Source of the DNA: Hofstenia miamia
Taxonomy: Eukaryota; Xenacoelomorpha; Acoela
NCBI GenBank assembly: GCA_004352715.1
Contig: SCFE01000116.1
Span: forward strand, 516,111 to 580,110
Reading direction: 5' to 3'
DNA: 64,000 nucleotides
Below are positions 43,100 to 52,000 of this stretch, piece after piece; positions within the stretch are counted from its first letter, which is position 1; each line of letters starts with the position of its first letter. A model generated the notes under the pieces. It was not told the origin of the DNA, ran no database searches, and saw nothing but the letters and a program-made list of their open reading frames with translations. A program made the translations under genes and the position numbers.

Positions 43100-46000
43100 C
43101 ACAGGGTAGGAAGCACTCTAACGCCTTGGTTGGCAACTTCCTAGGACAAGGGCAGTCCAAAATGAAAGCTCATGGGGCAGGAAGGTCTCTTAAGCCTTGG
43201 TTGGAAACTTCCTAGGAGAATGTGAGTCCAAAATAAACACAATATAACACTGATGAGAAGTCATGATAGAGCAAAGGCCCTCAGTCCCCGGCAGGCCTTC
43301 AATGGTCAGAGGGTGCGAAGAATCTCCGGACAACAGGCGGAATCCACAATCAGGAGTGTGGACCCGAGAAGTGGCAGTATAGGATCCACACAGACCAATG
43401 GACAAGGGCATAAGTGGACAGATGAGCAGAACAGGACAGCATTGGAGTGTTACAGAAGAAGCAGGCCAGATGAGAGGGGTTACAGGAAGAGAATGTTGGA
43501 AGAATGGAGGAAGGCAAGAACGGGATTAAAAGTTACAGAGCAGACGGTTGCAGGGCAAGTGAGAAAGTTACAGATGGATGAGAGTAAGGGGAAAAAGAGA
43601 GTTGAACAGGCTAAGCAAAAGGAAGATGAAGTGATAGACGTTGAGGCAGAAGTGGCGGAAGCAGCAGAACCAGTGGACGCAGAAACTGAAGCAGCAATCA
43701 AGGAAAAGATGAAGGAAGAAATAGGTGAGAGAACTAGATTGCCAGTTCCAAGAGGAGTTAAGAAAAGCAAGCTAGCAGTAGAGACATCAAAGGTCAATAA
43801 AGTGTTGGAGAGGATAGATGCTAGGAGTGTCACAGAAGTAAATAGTTTTGTGTATGCATGTGAGGTGCTGAAGAATGTAGGCATGGGCATGAAGAAGAAA
43901 AGGCGACAGGAAGATAAGGGAGACAGAAAGCCAGCATGGGAAAGGAGAATTGAGAATAAAGTGGCAAAGATTAGGCAGGACAGGTGCAGGGTAGGTAATG
44001 GGAAGACTATAAAAGCTGTAGGAGAAGAGCTTAAGCAGAGATTAGTTGCAGAAGCTGAGAAACTGAGAAAATATAGGCAAGTGCAAAGCAGGCAAGAGAC
44101 AATATGAAGTTTGCGACCCAAGAAGGAAGATTCTACAAAGAACTAGATAGGGGAGAAAAGGCTACAGCAAAGCTAAAGGAGGCTATAAACAAGATGAACA
44201 ATTGGAAGGCGCCAGGCAGAGATGTGGTAGATGGATATTGCCTGAAGAAGTTCACAAGTGTTCATGAGAGACTATCAGTAGCATTGGAGGACTGTCTGGT
44301 GAGTAGGTGTCCAGAGTGGATGGTAGTGGGGAGGACATTTCTGATACAGAAGGACCCAAAGAAAGGCAGTGAGGCAAGCAACCTCAGGCCAATACCATGT
44401 CTGCCAACAACTTAGAAATTGCTAACTTCAGTGATTTCAAGTAGGCTGGCATGTTACTTAGAATAGGTTGATACCAGAGGAACAAAAGGGATGTAGGACA
44501 AAAACGGAATGATGGAGAATTGTAGAAGAAGGAAAACAAAATTAGCAAATGGCATGGATATACTACAGGAAGGTATATGACAGCATATCACATTGGTGAG
44601 TATTGAGGACGCTAGAGCAATGGAGTTTCACGGAAATGGGTTGAGTTTCTAGAGAGGGAGATGGGAAAGTGACTGACTGAGATGAATAGGACAGGTTGCG
44701 GTTTAGGCGAGCCATAATTAGTGTAAATCCAAGGCAATCCCGTGGCACAAATTGACCTTTGACCCTGGCAGGCATGGCTATAATGTAATTGTGTACTTTG
44801 GCCGTCTGTGTATCTCTGACGTCATTGGAATATAATGGTTTATGTTGGCAAACACATTTTTTTGCAGTCTATTGTTTAAAATGTAAACAATTTTTTATAC
44901 ACATAGAGGTTGAGGTATTTTCGAAAATCCCATGAGATTAGAATTGTTGCAATCTATTGTGTAAAATGTAACCAATTTTTTTATACATATTACATAAATA
45001 ATTGGACGTGGAAATTGCCGGGGGGTGTTGTAGTGACGTCATGGTGTGTTGACTGATTAAACAACTCAAATTACAGGATTTTGATCAATAAAAAACTTTT
45101 CCACAAAGATGGGGATTGGGAACAGTGCTATTGCAAAATCTATTGTATTACAGTTTGTAAATAGAAAATGTATAGTTTTGCTTTCACTCTTTTTTCTAAA
45201 TGTACTAGTTTTATGTTAATATGTTTGATAAATTATTACATTTCACAAACATTAATTTTAATATAAAAACTTTAAACTCCTACATTTCCTTCTAAATAGG
45301 TAATAAAAATCTTTAGTATTCTCTAAACAGAAAAATGTCAATGTTTTACCTATCTATTAATTTAACATGCAATTCACATTCAAATTTAGCATGAGGGAAG
45401 GATGATTGAAATATAGTAATCACTAGTTTAGTAAATTTAATAATACTANAAACAACTCAATCTATATATTCACCCAAATCTTCTGATAAAATCATTATTT
45501 TTCTTCTACAGAAATTCATTTTTCTTATGGCAATGTCTGTTGAGACCATAGCATCTTGTTCACTTGGTAATCTATTTGACAAGTTATGTATAACTCCACC
45601 ACCAGCCTCCAACTATAATCCGCTAACTCAAGAGATGATAGCCCCTGCACCTGTAAAAGAAAAACGAAGGACTCAACACAAGCGAGGACGTCCTGTAGTC
45701 AATAATAATGCAACTGTCTTCCCAATCTCCAACACTATTGAAGATGACAATGTTTTACAATGTTTAAATGATGTCAATTCCCAGTCATCACAATGTATTT
45801 TTTCAACCGCAAGTCCTGCTAGTGAACTTCCAAAAAAACTTTGGCTAACAATCAAAGACGCTGTTCAGTTGAACACAAGATATGGTGTNNNNNNNNNNNN
45901 NNNNNNNNNNNNNNNNNNNNNNNNNNNNNNNNNNNNNNNNNNNNNNNNNNNNNNNNNNNNNNNNNNNNNNNNNNNNNNNNNNNNNNNNNNNNNNNNNNNN

Positions 46001-49000
46001 NNNNNNNNNNNNNNNNNNNNNNNNNNNNNNNNNNNNNNNNNNNNNNNNNNNNNNNNNNNNNNNNNNNNNNNNNNNNNNCTGTTCAGTTGAACACAAGATA
46101 TGGTGTTGCAGTAAAGATTAGACTCAATAATGGTGTTTATTATTTTCTACCTAAATGCTACATCAGTGCATTGGGTCAAAATTACAAGGTTTTGATCAAT
46201 AAAAAATTTTTCCACAAAGATGACATGGGGATTGAAAATAGTGCTATTGCAAAACGTATTGTATTACAGTTTAGTAAATAGAAAATGTATAGTTTTGCTT
46301 TCACTCTTTTTCTACATATACTAGTTTTATGTTAATATGTTTGATAAATTATTACATTTTATAAACATTAGTTTTTAATATATAAAAATTTAAGTTCCTA
46401 CATTGTAAATAGGTAAAAATCTATAGTATTCTCTAAAGTGATCAATGTCAATGTTTTACCTAGCTATTAATTTAACATGCAATTGACATTCAAATTTAGC
46501 ATGAGGGAAGGATGATTGAAATAAAGTAATTGCTAGTTTAGCAAATTTAATAATACTATTTATTATACAATGAGAATGTAGAAATGATTTGTACATGTTT
46601 CATTAATGGTAGATTTCTAGAGATACATCTCATCACTAAGTTAAATAAGTGTAATATTAGATAATGGATGCATGTTATGTATAATAATATAATTATGGAT
46701 AAAATAACTATATACATTTATTCACAGGTTAATATACAATACTCTAANGAAGGAAGACAAACTTGGCAATGGCATGGATAGACTACAGGAAGGCATTTGA
46801 CAGCATATCACATAAGTGGGTATTGAAGACGTTAGAGGCTAATGGAGTTTCACAGAAATGGGTTGAGTTTCTAGAGAGAGAGATGGCAAAGTGGCAGACT
46901 GAGATAGATGGGCAAAGGTTGAGGTTTAGACGGGGTATATTCCAGGGAGACAGTTTAGCGCCACTACTGTTTGTAGTTAGCTTAATCCCCATCACAGAAA
47001 AGTTAAATGAGACAGGAATAGGGTATAAGTTGGAGAAGAATGGTAAAGTAGTGTGCTAGTTCAAGACATTGGAGAAGGCAAGCAGAGATTCTGGGTTGGA
47101 ATTTGGATTAGGGAAATGTGCAACAGTGACAATGACCAGAGGCAAGTGCATAGATGGAGATGGTTTGAGGACGAACAGTAGGGATAAGATTGAGGAAGTC
47201 AAAAGGGGTACAAGTACTTAGGTGTGATAGAGAAGTGAAGATGAGGTTAAGAAAAGAATACAAGAGGAGAGTAAGGAAGGTACTACAGAAGCCAGCATTG
47301 AATGGGCAGAATAGTATAAAAGCAATTAATACATGGGCGATACCAGTGTTGAGATATTCGACAGGAATAGTTAGGTGGAACAAGAATAAACTGAGGGAAT
47401 TAGACAATAAGACAAGGAAGATATAAGCTGCAAAGATAGCATTCAACTTAAATGGAGATGTAGACAGGCTGTACATGGCAAGGCATAAGGGAGGGAAAGG
47501 ACTGCTAATTGTGGAGGAAACAGTAGAAGCAGAAGCACTAGGGCTAAAGGAATATGTAGAAGAGCAACCTAAGGGGTCCGTACTGGAGGCCACTAAGGAG
47601 ATAAGGAAGATAAGAACTGAGAGTGAAGGAAAGAATGTATACCAGAGTAGGATGGAATCAGAGAGGCAAACAAGGTATAGGCAGAAGGCAATGCATGGAG
47701 AATACTGGAGGAACACAGAAATGTGTGACAGAGAAGAGAGCAACAAGTGGTTAAAGAAGGCAGGACTGAAGAGAGAAACAGAAGCACTGATAATGGCAGC
47801 ACAGGAGCAAGCAATAAGAACAAACTGGGTGAAGAAGCATATAGAGAGAAGAGTAGAAGTAAGTGATAAGTGTAGGCTATGTAAGAAAGAGGCGGAGACA
47901 CTAGATCATCTGATAGCAGGGTATGAGAAGTTGGCACAAAATGAGTATAAGTTCAGGCATGACAAGGTGGGACGAATGGTACATTGGAGCTTGAGCAGGC
48001 AGCATGGGTTAGAAGCAGGAGACTAGTGGTTTGAGCACAAGCCACAGGGCGTCATAGAAAATGAGAAGGTTAAGATACTGTGGGACTTTAAAATACAGAC
48101 AAGCAAGGTGATAGGAGCACGGAGACCACACATAATAGTGGTAGACAAAGAGAAAATATTGGGAACAGTGATAGACATAGCAGTACCAAAGGACGGCAAT
48201 GTAGAAAGCAAGGAGAAAGAGAAGATAGAAAAGTACAGAGAGTTGGCAGAGGAAATAGAAAGGTTGTGGATTTTAAAGAAGTTGAAGTAGTCCTGGTAGT
48301 TGTAGGAGCACTAGGAGCAGTAAGCAAGAAGCATAAGAAATATTTGGAGGAGTTGGGAGTACCAAAGTGGGGAGGAAAAGCTAGGGTCCTAAGGAAAGCT
48401 CTCAGACTCCCTGGGAACTGGTGAGTTCTCCGAGCTGAGAGGGATACCAGCATGAAGCTGTGAGAAAGTAATGAAATAATAATAATAAATGACGTTATTT
48501 AGCTGCTGAAGGCTAATGTTTATTCACATATGCATATGTAAATACCTGCATAACGTAGGACTCTCCAAATTTGTTTAAAATTAATTCTAATAAGCTTTGC
48601 TTCCATTTTTGGTGACTACAACTATATTTGGGCGGCATCTGCACCCCCTCAGTTACACGAGTGAAGTCAGTTCTCATTACTCGGAAACATGTTAAAGACA
48701 CATGATATGAGTCTACAGTCATATCAAATCAATTTTTGTAATACGGGCGACATCCAGCATACTGGGACAATGCATGGAGTGTTTCCAACAACAGTGTATT
48801 AATAAGAATAACTTGAGATTGTGGTGTCTTAGTCAGCGTTTAGGCTTACCATCTAGATATTCAAATTTCCATAAAATATTCATTCAACAGATATTGATTG
48901 GAGAGCTGCCCAAGGAGTATTCAGAGTCTATAATCGTTCTAATATATCTTCTCAAACGGAGAACGTCAGTAGTTCCACATTTTCATAAAGTTTACTCTGA

Positions 49001-52000
49001 TGAGTAATCTTGGTCGATTCGGACAGGTTTGCAGTGAGTTGCTCAGGCTTAGAACAACTGGTTAGGATAGCTTATTTGCATTAGATACAGATGCATTGTT
49101 AAGCATTTCTGCAATAAATTTTTCTAAGCACTATTCTATTGTTTAATGAGCTCGATTTGCTTATTCCAATAGATTCATCACAGATATAATAGAGATATTG
49201 TATGTGGGAATCGATTATTAAAATAGACGATGTCAGTTCTCAGTGTTTGCAACATACATAGTTTACCAATAATTAACTATGTCATACTTATTAAATTTCG
49301 AAAATATATATAGTTAAAGTAAGAATAAATGATTTTACTATTACTACTACTACTACTACTGAAAGAATTTATTTACTTTCAAGAAAGTATAACAAAAGTA
49401 CTTATATGGAGTGACAACGGGTAGAGAATCCATGGACATTCGAGTCTATGTGCGTTTTAATGGTCGATGGAAAATTGTGCTTATCAATAAAAGCTATTCT
49501 CCTGACAGCCAAAGAATTTGCCAGCTTCACAGTTCTTTGAAAGAAAGCTTTATCACATGCGGGTTTCTTGGACATCCATTTGGTCTCGAGTTGTATGATG
49601 TTGTCCGTTCTGAGATAGCGCTTGGGTATTTTTATATTTATAAAATCAAAGATGGGAAAGTCCAACTTGCCCAAAAGACATTTATGTAAAAACATGAGAT
49701 CATGATATTGAAGTAAGTAGGATATCGGCCAAAGTGATGACAATTTGAGTTGAGATGTGTAGTCCTGAGCACCAGTGACCCAACGCAAGCACCTCTGCTG
49801 AAAACGCTCAAGTTTGCCGCGATGCAAGGACGAAGGATACCATGCCTGAGAAGCATATATCAAAATCGGTAAGACACATGTTACATAATAATGTCTTTTT
49901 ACATTGGAGTATACATTAATAGGTACATTTCGTTTAAGGAAGAAAAATGCTATATTAGCAGAGCTCAAAGGCAAGTCAATATGTTTGTTCCATTTTAAAT
50001 CAGAGGTTAGAACAACTCCTAGATCTTTGACGTGTGTAGTTGTGGGAATAAGGAAGTCACTGAGAAAGTAGTTACAGGAGTTATTGGCGGGAAAGTTGAT
50101 TACCGAGCACTTCCCAGAATTAAAGGACAAATGATTTGAGGTTGACCATGCCAAGAAATGATTAATGCCAGGCTGAAGATCACACTGAGTAATTGCATTG
50201 GTTAGTTTACTGTCATCAGCATAAGCAAAGCAATGAGAACTCATTGGCAACGTGATTAAATCATTAATACAAATTACGAACAGAAGAGGGCCCAGAATAC
50301 TGCCCTGTGGGACACCGCTGGCAATAAACTTAGCTTCAGAATGGGTATTGTTGTAAATCACACATTGACTACGGAAGGAGAGATATGAAGAAATTAATTC
50401 AATGAATGCTTTGTCAAGACCAAACTGTTTGAGTTTCTTTAAGAGCAAATGGTGAGGCGCACAATCGAAAGCTTTACTGAAATCAAAGTACACGGATTCT
50501 GTGGATTGATTTGAGTTTTTATTGCTGTAAAGAGCGTCAAGATATTGAACCAGTTGGGTTACGGTAGACTTTCCGTTCATAAAACCGTGTTGTTGCTTTG
50601 AGAAATTGGAACTGAGTCTGGGGTAAAGAAAGTCAAAAATAAAGTGTTCAAGTATTAATGAAAGGGAAGGTAAGAGACTTATGGGTCTATAATTTCTGAT
50701 GTTCTCTGCATTGTCCACTAAAGGAGCCAGGACGTCATGACAATGTTTTGAGTTCGGAAAGTGAAATCGATATATCTGAATAGTCCATGATAAATCAACA
50801 AGCTTGATAGGACCATCATGAGTTTCATCAAAAGGGGAAGTGCATGGGGCAAGCTGCTGATAAATAGAAATAAAGTAATCTTCGAAAGCATTAGCAATGG
50901 CAGTATTGCTACTGTAGCGAGTATTGTCAAGGTATAATGATGAAGGTAGGCGTTCACTGCATTTAAGAGATCGAATGAAACGGAAGCAGTCATGAGAGGA
51001 TTTCGGGCTGAGGGAGTAAAATAGGGCTTGTTTATCCAGATATACTGAATTCATAAAGTCATTGTTGAGGAGGCTTATGTAACTAGGATTGTAAGAATTC
51101 TTTTCAGCTGTGCGCAATTTGTTGGCAATGTGAATGGTGCTCGAGGTATAGTAGTAAGGGAACGAACTTCTGCGCTTCGTTTTCAGGGGACATGTGCGTT
51201 TAAAGGTCTCAAAAACAAGACTATACCATTCGGAAATGAAATTCACGAATAGGTTGTCATAGTAGAGAAGTTGCTTGTAACAAAAATGAGAAGCAATGTT
51301 GAAGTGGTTGGAATTGAATTGTGATTGAGAGAAAACTTTGTGTGCAGAAACACTGTCACAGCCACGTGTCGGTGCAGTAATGACTATATGCACAGGGAAA
51401 TGATCCGAGTAAGTTAACTCCCCAACAGTAACATGAGTACTATCAAGGTTGTCTACGAGAACTACGTCTAACACATTACCAGAGATATGTGTGGCAGAGG
51501 TGACAAGTTGCTGAAGATTGAGTTCATCAAAAGCATCTAGTAATTCTTGATTATAGTTGTTTGAGCTGGTGAAGGTAGTGAAACATGTTTAAATCCCCAA
51601 GAATGAAGAATTTTCCGGATAGGCATTGATCAACTTTCAGTTTATTATACATGCTGAAAAGATCATTGAACATTTTGACGAGTTCTGTAGGCTCACAGTG
51701 ATACTGAGAAGAAAGTGGTGGTTTATAGACGAGAACAAAGAACAGTATAGAGTTGGACAGTACTGTGTATATGCAAACAATTAATCGCAAAAACACTCAA
51801 TTTTGGAGGTGATCAAGGGAAGGTCGTTGCGACCTAGCATCAGCAGTCCACTGTGTTCACCGGTAGCATGGTCACAATGCGCTAAGGTGGTATAGTTCAC
51901 AAATGCTGACAGTTCAGAGTTTGAGATATCCGCTGAGAGCCAAGTTTCTGTGAGGAAACATAAGTGAGGAGATTTGATACCTAAGTAGTCAGAAAGTTTG

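Noticed and set aside
47108-48453. Minus-strand ORFs of up to 212 codons
   Set aside because: Antisense of LINE copy E.
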